From Haemonchus contortus (Eukaryota; Nematoda; Chromadorea; Rhabditida; Trichostrongylidae): a stretch of 64,000 nt of DNA. The stretch is taken from contig LS997566.1 of assembly GCA_000469685.2 (NCBI GenBank), positions 31,552,996 through 31,616,995 of the forward strand. Direction: 5' to 3'. The notes beneath the pieces are model-generated. The model saw nothing but the letters and a program-made list of their open reading frames with translations, did no database searches and had not been told where the DNA came from. Position numbers and translations under genes: made by a program. Shown here piece by piece: positions 44,450 to 54,800 of this stretch (position 1 is its first letter; the number at the start of each line of letters is the position of its first letter).

Positions 44450-46203
44450 TAGCCAAATTTCAGAGTTTTTGAAAATCACTTCAACAGAATTCTGTTCTGT
44501 AGAGGGCCAACCCTTGTCTAGAAATGACCGCTTTGTACAGCTTAAGGTCATCAGCATATTGATCGGCAGTAACCGCATCACTAGGACAAGTAGAACCTTG
44601 ATCAGCAGGGTGCATTTTGAAAATTATGGGAGACTCAATCCGCCTTATGGAACTTCTTATGATTTCTTCGATCCACTTTTTTACTTATGAATTTTTTCAT
44701 GAAATCCCAGTTTACTGAGTCTCCATGGGAATTCATTGTGACTGACCTTATCAAACACTTTAGTGAAAACAGAATATATTATTAAGGTGTCCCAAAAGTT
44801 TTGAGAAAATTTATTTGGATTATTCAACACATAAATACTACAGCAAAAAAATGAGATCAGTAATCGAGATAGTGGTCCCCTTTAGCCACGGCGTCCCTCC
44901 ATCGACTTTGCAGATGATGCCATTCATCCAGAAAGAAGGGGAGCGCGACGCGATCAATTCATCTACTGCACTTTTGACCTCCTGACGGTTATGAATTTTT
45001 TTCCCTCTGAGATAAGCTTGTAGACTCCTGGTGGCGTGGTAGTCGCAAGGGCTACGGCCAGAGAAATACGGTGGATGGGGTAGCCAGGTAATCCCAAGCC
45101 TTTTCAGCTCCTCAGCCGTCGCTCTAGCATGATGTGGTCGAGCGTTGTCCATCAAAATCAGAAATTTTCCCTGCATTCGGTGTTAAACTGGGGCTCGAGA
45201 CACCATCTCCCGCAGCTGTTCGCAGAATACCCTTGCAGTCAGGTAGGATCTCATAGCAAAAACAGCCGGCGGAGCAGAAGAAGAATGAGATCATCTCTTT
45301 TTTGACGTGTGCCCCACGCTTTGCGTGTTGATTGGTAGCCACTGCAAGTTCTATGTGGATTTTCATTCTGAGCGATGATGAAGCTCGTCCAAGCCACCAT
45401 TCGCTTGCGGTCGAGTAGCTTCCGACATACATCGACCCGCACCTGAAGCTCGCTCTCAATCAAGGTGTGGAGGATAATTGCAGAAAGTGCTGCGCGGAAG
45501 CGACGTCTGTGTAGGATGTCGTGGATAGTGGAACGGGGAGCAGTAGTCGTCCTCTACAATTCTCTAAATCTTTGAGAAGGATTTCTTCGGATGGAGGCTA
45601 AGACAATGTCGGTCCTGGCGGAACCGGGACGTCCGCTCCGTATCGCTTCGTCGAAGTGAATCTCTCCTCTAGAGAAGAGATTATACCACCTGTAGCAGTT
45701 GGCGAGAGAAGGTGCAGTACTGCCCATCGATGACTGCAATTTATTCCAGGCTTGAGGGGCGGAGTGAGCAGATCAGCAGTAATGAAGCATTACGCGCCTG
45801 TAGTCGTGTCGGTCGGACATAATTCAAATGATGATAACTCACTTCCAAAGATAAAGTGCAATACTGTTCTCTTGTTTTGACGATCTACCAAAGTGCCCTT
45901 TTCCTGCCCTTTTTTCGTGGCTCTGCTTCGGCGCTTTCTTACGCAACATGGCTGCAAAATTCATGACCAAAATTTTCTCATAACTTTTGGGACACCCTAA
46001 TATATACCATCAACAACCTTTTTGTTGTCCGATGCTACTGTCCTTTCATCGAATTACTACAGTATTTCAGTGATAGCAGATTTAGCCTTTACAGTCCCAT
46101 GTTGTAAAAAAGAGCTTTTTCGTTCTGCTCCTAATTGGAAAGTCTTAAGCTTCAGCAATTTCTCAGAAAGCCCGCAAAAGACAAAGGGGATGTTTATCGG
46201 TCT
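44450..46203 (-). mobile_element. CR1-like LINE reverse transcriptase fragment, split by a mariner
   Basis: On the minus strand, going down in coordinates: PINIPFVFCGLSEKLLK (46,195-46,145), FLQHGTVKAKSAITEIL, then DNKKVVDGIY, interruption by the mariner, then VFTKVFDKVSHNEFPW (44,780-44,730; RT motif A FDKVSH) and QYADDLKLYKAV (about 44,555; RT motif C, YADD). Frames are shifted several times. The part around the mariner is repeated without it at 48,305-48,545. Confidence 0.75.
44783..45999 (-). mobile_element. Near full-length dead mariner element
   Basis: Ends TTAAGGTGTCCCAAAAGTTT and CATAACTTTTGGGACACCCT are inverted repeats flanked by TA. On the minus strand the N-terminal helix-turn-helix block (APSLANCYRWYNLFSRGEIH, then AIRSGRPGSARTD) lies at 45,739-45,554, and the catalytic part (LILMDNARPHHARATAEELK, PHPPYFSGRSPCDYHATRSL) at 45,176-44,838. 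The DNARPH Asp is kept; the SPDL block is altered to SGRSPCD. Frameshifts separate the parts. Length 1.2 kb is normal for mariner. Confidence 0.9.
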
Positions 46204-46450
46204 TATTTGGACTTTACCATCAAAGTGGTAGATAACAGACTTATCACCAAACTTTGCAACAAAACTGATGAATGTAACTTTAAAGTTATTAGATTCCCTC
46301 ATTTTGATACTAATATATCTACAAAACTAAGTCAGCGGTGATTTATACTGAAACACTTAGAATTTCCAATACATGCTCCAATTCTGACTCATTCATTCTT
46401 AGATTGAAGGAAATGATAGATATACTCACATTTTCTGGGTAGGATAGGAT
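46200..46450 (+). mobile_element. Penelope-like reverse transcriptase fragment
   Basis: Immediately after the LINE edge the + strand reads YLDFTIKVVDNRLITKLCNK, then NFKVIRFPHFDTNISTK, then after one frameshift VIYTETLRISNTCSNSDSFI and ILRLKEMID. This order (YLD.T, TKLYNK-like, FP..DTNI, Y..L.RI) is typical of RTs with a Penelope-like or related organisation. Broken by stops beyond 46,430. Confidence 0.5.
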
Positions 46451-48304
46451 CATTATTTATCTAGTGTAGTTAGATGTATCTATAATAACAAATTCATTGG
46501 TTACTAGTTCAATCTCACTAATAATTACAATAATGTGACTAAGTTAGTAAAAACCATTTTTACTTGCTAAGTTGTATTTCTTATTACCTATTTTAACCAT
46601 TTAATTCATAACTCAGTTACTTCACTTTAACTTAACTCAACCTTATCATTGAACAACTTTTTTAGAATGAAGTTTGATTTAGTCGTTCTATATAATTGGT
46701 TGCAGCCGCCCTCTTCAAGATATCATGCTCCAATGCGTGTTTTCTGACTGGTAAGTGAGTATCACGTAGGTTTTTGTTTTTCAAATTATTACCTATACAC
46801 CTTTGTTTTCGCTGTGTATTTACCATTTATGACGTATCTTTTCTACCTTTTGTTTTTTCCTATAGCTCTTTATAGTGTTAACTTCATGTTTCTCTCTTTG
46901 CCAACCTGTTTCTTCTATTTCTAGGCTTTTACCATTCACGTTTTACCAGTCATTATCTTTATAGGTTCTAGTCTATCCTCTATGTTATTTTTCGTATATC
47001 TGTTATTCCTTCAAGTCAGCCTTTTCTTCTAATCATGTTTCTCTAGTCCTTTATTATGCAAGCCATTTATTTAGCTTATATTTTTGCATTTTAAATAATT
47101 TTCAAATATTTTTTATATAATTATAACTATATTAATCATATCTTTTTCTTGTTGTTTAATTTCACCACCCCTATACTAATTTGTTTGTTACGCACTAACC
47201 CCAACTCACCGAAGAGCCTCGGGGGTTGGTGAGCAACGAAGTGATTCGTCTGAGTAGAGGTGAAACGAATCACTTGAATTGTGAATTGTGTATATATTTA
47301 ATTGATAATACTATAATAACATTTTTGTTTTTTGTTTATTGAAACAGCACTGATGTTAACCTTAACTTGAGGGAAGCCCAAGTGGGTTGGCATCAAGTCC
47401 GTTTAACGGGTTTACTTTTCGCATATTGATTGAGGCAATAGCCTCGTTTGTCACCGGTGATGATTTTTGGACCGATGGTCCCCATGCGTCGATAGACGTT
47501 TTCTATTGATATCCACGGATCATAGTTACATTTATCTTATATTTATCATATAAAGCATGAACACAATAACAACAATTGTAACAAATAAGTTTTTCTTACA
47601 CATATAATTGTATTCTTCCACTCTGTCTCTATTTCCTTCTACATGCAGTTATCCACACGCCTTTTCCTAAATGTTACTGACAGAGCGCCTAGGCATCTTC
47701 TGCTGGACCGTTTCCTCTATATCATTCATACGCTTCCTACTGCTCCTTTTCTCCTAGAATAGATTCATATATAGGTACACTATTTATTTAAGATTTTAGT
47801 GTTTTCCATTCTTTACTTCATTTACAGAAGTGGAAGGCTGGCCATGGTCCTGACTGATGGATTCCGAAAGGAATGTTTCCAGACGGAAGGAACCCCATAC
47901 CAGTTTCCCGTCCTTAACAAGTGGGTCAATCTAATTTAGATACATTATCACGATAATTTCTTACATCATATGCTTTCCGTTCTTCTTCTAACATCAGCTC
48001 CCTAATTGGAAGCTCCATCTCTTCCTCCGTTCCAGTCCTCATATGTCCATCCCACCTTTATTGCTAGTTCAGTACATCTCATTTCCTTAACATGCATGTA
48101 AATATTAATTTGTAGGAAGTTATTCACATCATAATTACATTCTTCATATTACCTTTTCATTGAGTTCATTTTTCATAATTATGACACCATTCTTTGTTAA
48201 TGTCTCAAACGATTGGTCTGAGTGGAGGTGAAACGAATCACGTGAAGTTCTGTATATATTTAATTGGTAATACTAACATTTTGGTTTTTTGATTTTTGCA
48301 TGAG
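46451..48304. other. AT-rich stretch with two related direct copies of a 70-nt motif
   Basis: Composition drops to clearly AT-rich, T-rich sequence without exons. A segment at 47,236-47,320 recurs at 48,203-48,290 in direct orientation (shared GAGGTGAAACGAATCAC, then TATATATTTAATTG.TAATACT). Between them is a GC-richer part at 47,350-47,520. It may be the tail or terminal repeats of the Penelope-like element upstream. Confidence 0.5.
47239..47275 (+). repeat. 11-bp perfect stem with 15-nt loop
   Basis: AAGTGATTCGT (47,239-47,249) and ACGAATCACTT (47,265-47,275) are exact reverse complements around the loop CTGAGTAGAGGTGAA. The second copy (about 48,209-48,240) keeps loop and right arm but has one mismatch in the left arm. 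Confidence 0.8.
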
Positions 48305-48545
48305 AATTCATTGTGACTGACCTTATCAAACACTTTAGTGAAAACAGAATCTATAACATCAACAGCCTTTTTGTTGTCCGATGCTACTGTCCTTTCATTG
48401 AATTACTTCAGTGATAGCCGATTTACCCTTTACAGCCTCGTGTTGTAAAAAGGGAGCCTCTTCGTTCTGCTCCTAATTGGAAAACCTCGAGCTTCAGCAG
48501 TTTTTCAAAAAGCCTGCAAAAGACAAAGGGGATGTTTATAGATCT
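48305..48545 (-). mobile_element. CR1-like LINE fragment, copy without the mariner
   Basis: Same sequence as 44,728-44,780 joined to 46,007-46,203, so the mariner site is empty here (near 48,353). On the minus strand it reads DNKKAVDVIDSVFTKVFDKVSHN. Confidence 0.8.
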
Positions 48546-48889
48546 TCAGTTGGAGATGTCCGAAAAGGATCTTTCTTCAAAACGGGAGTGAGGTATGAAT
48601 ATTTACCGAGTAAAGGAACTTTTCAGTCCTTGACTGATTGGATAAATGTGGAAGAGAGAGCACAATAGCAAGGGTTACATTTTTGACAGGTGAGAAATTT
48701 TTTACCTCCTCCTTTAGCTCTCCTTCTTTCGGTTTTCTCTGTATCATTGCCTGCTGCGTTTTTTTCACCATTGCCGCTACGGCTACGCCTGTTGGCTTCT
48801 TTCGCAGCTTTGTTGCCTTTCATTCAGGCTTGTCGCCCCTTGCATCTTCACGAAGCGTAACCCCTCGCCTTTAGTCGTTTCATCGTTAC

Positions 48890-50287
48890 GATGGCATTTG
48901 AAGGACGTCTATGTGTCGTCTATTCTCAGGCTCACGAGAATCGGTTCAAAGTGGCATATCCAATATCTCCGTATCTCGTGACTCCCAGCGAATCCAGTTT
49001 CGGGACCAGGCACGAGCTGTGACAATGGGCGAAGAACGACACCCGCTCTTAGCTGCTCAGGCAGGTTTTGGGACTAGGAACGCAGTCCTTCTGAAATTGG
49101 ACGACTTCGGCACCTCTCTATTTTACGCTTCGTGGACGACACCTCATTGCAGGAGGATGCACCAGCGACACCTGTCGACCTGCACGGCTCTTCATGGGCT
49201 ATAAGCTGAATATTCCGATCCTTAACACCTCAGGAACGCCGCCGTCTTAGACGCTGCACTCGTGCACGTTGCCTCATTGAAACGATGCTCTTCCACCCGG
49301 AACAGACGATCAACCTATCGGACGAGGACAGGGAAAAGTACAGGATCGCGGGGATGATGAATTGCGAGACCAGTGAACGTGCGATAAACATACTATTCCG
49401 GCTTCTATTCCCATCGATCCTTTGTAAACAGCCCCATCATTGCTGAACTAAACACGACGTGGAGGACTCTTCTACGACGCGTTCTGGCACTGCAGTACCA
49501 TTATTGCCGACGAAGCGTCCCAGATACCTGAGCCGGTATTACTCGCCATCGTCACCCGCTTCACATCGGCACGCCACATTTGCATCGGCGATGTTCATCA
49601 ACTTCAACCGCACCTACGCTGCCCACGTACCACCTTGGCGGCACGTATGGCTGGCCGAGGAACGATGAATTTACTGCTGAGCAACGAGATCCCTTCGGCA
49701 CATTTCGTCACGACATTCCGGCCCACCCGCCCTCACCAACTCCCCAATATGCTGGTGTATGAAGGAGTACTCGCGCAGCCGTCTGATCCGCCGTCTTTTA
49801 CATCTTAATCCGAGAGTACCATTCCTATTATTGGACGTTCGGGGCACATCGCAGACCTCTCACACGCGATTCCACTTCAACGACGAAGAGATACTGTGCT
49901 GTGAAGACATAGTTCTGGGGTTGTACTCCCGCGACATTCTTGCCGCAGCGAAAGGAGTCATCACTTTTACTAGGAACAGTTCTCTCGTTTCAAGGAGTTC
50001 ACCAACAGACACGGAGTCGCCCTACACACCGTGGATTCAGTATAGGGGCGCGAGATTGACGTCGCCATTTCCTGACCTCCAGAACTGACGTCGGCCCGTT
50101 TTTTGGAGAGTCCCCCAATGACATCAAACGGATCAACGTGGCGGTTACCCGCTGCAAGCACGAGCAATTTGATTTAGGCTCCCTATGAGCTCTTCGCACC
50201 CTCCACCACTGGAATCTGCCCATACAGTGGGCATACAGCCACGACTTTGCGATTGAACCTTCGGCACTCCACGACATCTTCGCTTAG
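48890..50287 (+). pseudogene. UPF1-like SF1 helicase pseudogene, C-terminal part
   Basis: Frames alternate but the motif order of an SF1 helicase is clear: a lead-in NLSDEDREKYRIAGMMNCET (about 49,310), STIIADEASQIPEP (motif II, 49,494), CIGDVHQLQPHLRCP (motif III, 49,588), HFVTTFRPTRPHQLPN (motif IV, 49,700), FLLLDVRGTSQTSHTRFHFN in another frame (49,821), LHTVDSV-stop-GREIDVAIS (motif V, 50,023) and IKRINVAVTRCKHEQFDLGS (motif VI, 50,127). At least three frameshifts and several stops, including one inside motif V. The ATP-binding Walker A part was not found. Multi-copy helicases of this type occur in nematodes (recalled, not checked). Broken gene. Confidence 0.8.
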
Positions 50288-51449
50288 GCACCTTGTTTAA
50301 TTCACGGGAACTACTCATACATGATCACCTCCGGCAGATTGTGATTAGATTAAGGGCTATGATATCGACCGTACATATCTGTGCATTTATCGTGCAGGAA
50401 ATACCGATATACCACCACCTCATTAACCACATTGCAGATTTTCTCGCGACGTCAGACGCCGAGCTCAAGGTAACACCTATTTTTATCTTTATTTTTGGCT
50501 AGCACTACAGATCATAGACTAACAAGATTGTCTGTTTAGGAACGCGATCGGCACCGATCTGCACTACTATAACAATTGTCCTCCATCATCAGAGACATGC
50601 GCGCCACTGCACCAGAGCGACTACTTTTAACCCTAGTCCAAGAAGCGACAGTGAGTTTCCACGATTGCACGCATTCTTTCGCTCTTTGCTCCAACTACCC
50701 GCCCTTCTTTAACGTCCGAGGACAGTCGTTTCGGTGAAAGGGGGGAGGTTTAAGAGCCAGCATTTCTCATTAAACGTCAACGAGGGCAAGGGGTGAGTCA
50801 TCTGATGATTCGCAGCTAACTTACAAGTTTATAAGACATCACGGAGAAACCAGACGGCGGGGGAACAACATCGGACCGACGACGAGGAGGAACCGAGAAG
50901 GGTCATCGAAGTACGAGTCGAGCCCTGCAGCCTAGGGACGAGGACCCTTTCTTACTGTATTACTGTACTGTATTATGTCCGATACTTACATGTGCTAAAT
51001 AAAGTGTTAGCTGTGTTCCTGTAGTCAAGGATATAAGAGTCATGGAGAAGTGTAGCCAGGGATATAATTACGTGTCATTGCGTGACGTATAGGTTTCTTG
51101 AATCTGTAGATGCGATGATTTCCTCCTGATTCCACTGTTTGCTTCGATACTTTATTAAACTTTCTACCAATTTCTCCGAAAACAGAGAAAAAATGTTTTT
51201 TGACAAGACACTGCAAAACTTGCGTATTCCAAAGACATTCCCTATGTTCCAAGATATTCTGGAGGTAGACAGGTAGTGTGGACTTGTTTGGGAAACATTT
51301 GCCCAACAAACAAATCATTCGGTACTATTCTACTATTACACCCCCAGAACTATTCTACTGTTACACCCCCAAAGACTCAAAATTTTAACTTTCGATGAAA
51401 CTTCACCTATATGGGTAATCCGATGACGCCTGATGTCTCGAAGTAAAAT
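50288..51449. other. Intergenic, nothing recognised
   Basis: No exon chain seen. The minus frame at 51,040-51,318 has no recognisable family. A 30-nt word containing CTATTCTACTGTTACACCCCC is repeated at about 51,326 and 51,350. Confidence 0.3.
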
Positions 51450-51809
51450 ACAATTAGAAATCTTGCACTGCATAAACTAATTTGGAAGAAGCGGGACCTC
51501 GAACAACAATTGAGCGGGTTCGCCCGTCATGCTCATGTCCAAATGCTGATATTCAGACGAACGATCGACCAGGTCAATTGGGCGAAAAGGAAGTACTCGT
51601 TGCGCCCGCGTCAGAAAGTTCTGAAGTTCTCCTACTCTGCTCTTGAACCCCCTGATAGAAGCATATTTCGCATTGAAACTACCTCTGGATTCATAGATCT
51701 GCGAAAATATGCGCCACTTCCAAAGCCATTCTACTACCAGCCACCTCGATCTCTTAATTTATTTGAAAGACTCAAGATTTACGATGAACATGTTGTTGGA
51801 ATTGAATGA
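51450..51809 (+). CDS. Last exon of an unrecognised basic protein
   Basis: An open stretch of about 115 codons ends with TGA at 51,807. It reads KLIWKKRDLEQQLSGFARHA near the start, then RPRQKVLKFSYSALEPPDRS and a proline/tyrosine-rich part (PLPKPFYYQPPRSLNLFERL) and ends VVGIE. The frame is open upstream to about 51,445, next to a possible acceptor (CAATTAG). The composition is protein-like and the strand is that of the coiled-coil gene 50 nt downstream. I do not know the family; no upstream exon was identified. Confidence 0.4.
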   Translation, partial: TIRNLALHKLIWKKRDLEQQLSGFARHAHVQMLIFRRTIDQVNWAKRKYSLRPRQKVLKFSYSALEPPDRSIFRIETTSGFIDLRKYAPLPKPFYYQPPRSLNLFERLKIYDEHVVGIE

Positions 51810-51859
51810 TCTGTGTATACTATACGAAATTTTTAAATATTTAATATTTCGAGCTTAAG

Positions 51860-54800
51860 TCGCCTCAATGCGGAACGACGAGAAAGTAAAGCCGCCCAAG
51901 CCGAAGCTGAAGCGCAGGCAACTGAGTACCGTCAAAAGTCTGAAGAGTTAATGGAGAAATGTGCTTCACTGAAGTCGAAGCTTGGCGAAGCTGCTAATGA
52001 GAAATCAGAACAAGTAAGTGCTTCATTGAGTATGGTAAATCAGTTGTTTAGCTGTTGAGCTTTTCAGAATCCTAAGGAATTGGAAAAAGAAATAAAGGAA
52101 CTGAAGCGACTAGTCGAGATAAAAACAAGGGAGGTTAATCGTCTAGGAGATGTGAGTATTAGCAATCACTCTTCTGAATGAGATAATCCTTTCACCATCA
52201 TCTCCAGTTATGCGATGCGTTTGACGAGGTAGAAGCGAATTATCGAACAAAAGTCTCCGGGTTGATTAAAGAAAATGAGAAGCTCAAAGCGCAGTTAGGA
52301 CTTTTGTCTATTCCTTGTTTAGTGTGTAATTGTTAGAAAAGTGTTTATTCCTTTCACAGAGTTCAAATGCTTACCCCGGAAACAACACTGGTTCCAAGCA
52401 ACGATCGCGTGGTAATTACTACATTCTAAAAAAAAAACTAGTTTGTAGTTTATGAGACCCGTTCTGTCCACCTGAGTCTGAAGAGAACACCGCGTACAAA
52501 AGAGATTTATTGCGATAAAACAGCAAACAAATAACGCGAACACAAAAAAAGAGAAGAAGGAATAACTGGCGTGTGGGTGAGGCGTCCGACGATGGAGGGC
52601 CTGGGGGTCTGGCGGAGACGAGAGGGCGTCCTCCGCAGAGGGAACGCTTCCCTTTTATAGTGAGCCCCTGGCCCTCTTGATCTCCGGTGGCGGCGGGAGA
52701 CCCTCGCGCTCCCTCCCGCGTGATCTTGTGATCCACATCCTCCCCCCTCGGGGAGCCGGCGCCCTCGTCGGCGCAACTTCGAGTGGATTTAACTCTGGCA
52801 AATTTGCTTCCTTTAGGGAGTTCCTGATGCACTCATATAACGCTTTTGCGCATCCCACACCTAGATTTTTCCCGTAGAAGTTCAAGCACCCCTCCGGTGC
52901 GCCGGCCTCAATAAATACTTTGCCACCCTCAATTTTGTGGCTGGCCGTGCTCAAGAATTGGGATGGTCCCGCTTTCTTCTGTAGTGCGCTTTCGATCATC
53001 TGCCACATTTCCGTAAGTTGTCTCCAAGTGGCTTGATTCAACTCCATCAGAGGAGGGAATACGGACACTATGCGCCCTCCTTCTTCGAGCTGCTGATGAC
53101 ATCTGCGTAGAGTTTCACATATCTGCGCATCCGTGAAGTGCGTGTCCAGTGGCCAAACGATTATCCACGTCGAACATGCCTTCAGTTCATCTAGCACGTC
53201 CCTCAGTTTTTCGAATGACGTTTTTCGAATGCGAACCGTCCCTTTCCAGTAACAGCGCATTTTCTGGCGCCGCAAACGCGGTCGGGCCTTGCTTTTTAGA
53301 CCGCCGGTTTTTCTCTTGTTCATCCAAATCGCGTTTCAAACTTTTTAACGCTTCATCATAGGTCCTGTCGAAGCAGTAATCGTCGATCCTTTCATGCTTC
53401 GATATTCCATCTGTCACATATAGGAATTCAGTCCAGTCTTTACAGCGATCATATGCCAGCTGCAAAACTCTCTGCAAGGCTTCGGCATCCAGACAAATCA
53501 CTCCTTTTTTCCATGCCTTGATTTTCTCAGCCGTGTTCATGTCGTTCCTTATAAAGATGCTGGCGGCGATCCAAGCACGCCAGAGTGAGCCTAATGGTTC
53601 CTTCGCGAATGCTCCTGGAAACATGATGTCCTTCAGGTCTCCGAAGCATGCTTCTTTCAAGCATCCGTCCTTGCATTCATATTGTAGGTGTCCTTTGCAA
53701 TCTCTTGACTCGATTACTGCGCCTCTGCAATAAGAACATTCCAGTTTATTTACTTTCGCTTTTGGCTTCCTGCCTCTTTTTCCTCTGTGAGTAATTGTGT
53801 CGATTCCCTCGTCCGATATTTGATTTGGCACTATTCTTAGCATATCGTATTGAACCTTTATGGGTTCCGTGTTTTCTCCTATTCGCGTTATAATTGCAGA
53901 ATTATCTCCCGCTTCAATCACGGATTATCAGGCGCGCAGTTCCTTCGCCTTCATCGCACTATTTTCAATTTTATCTTCCATTTTTCGTCATTATCTGGAT
54001 TATCCAAAATTATCGTGAACTGTGCCTTTAAGCTTTGGTCGCCGACGATCCGGAAAAAAGAGTTTGTTTGTTCAAGAAGGAAGTCGTTAAAAACGTGAAA
54101 ACGGTCGAACTAGACTACTTAATAAATTTTGAGAACCAAGTCTCTCTTAAGCCACGTCCCGTGCTTTTAACAAAGTTGAAACGATATTGAGCACCTTTTT
54201 ATGGACAAAATTCATAGCAATCGCACTTAGTGAGTCATTTTCCGAATTTAAACCTTTCACCCTTATTTAGGGAATGAGCGTGCTATCTGGGACTAGAGAT
54301 GCTTATGGTCCTTTACCGCATCTCTCGCAAATTTTTAGTGGCAAGGTGTAAAAAGGAGAGGCCCAACAGTGGAGACCTCCTTAAGCTTTGTCCGAAATAT
54401 ATTCATTACTATCAGCGGATCATAAAAAATGATCACAATGGGAACATTTACTCAAGTACGTCCGAACTTTCACAAACACTATACACTACCATATACCTGA
54501 AGAAAGCGGGTATCTAGCGATAAAAAATTTTGAATTCAAATATCCAGAGCGTGCAAACTCGTGTTGACAAACTCTTAGGAGAATCAGCAAAAATCTAACA
54601 TTTAAATCACATGAAATCAACCTTACAAACCTTTCATGTGGTGGTTGATGAAGTGACGCTTCTAATGCCTCGGCCTTTCGTTTTTTTGCCATCTGCTCAG
54701 CAAATGGCAAGGTGGAAGCAACGGCTGGAATCATGTGGACTGCATTGAGAGACTCATTGAACCGCACACTTCGGGCGCTAAATGGTCAAACGGTACATGA

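Noticed and set aside
47239..47275. Active hammerhead ribozyme
   Set aside because: The core deviates from CUGANGA and stem II is missing, so it is only reported as a stem-loop with a weak resemblance.
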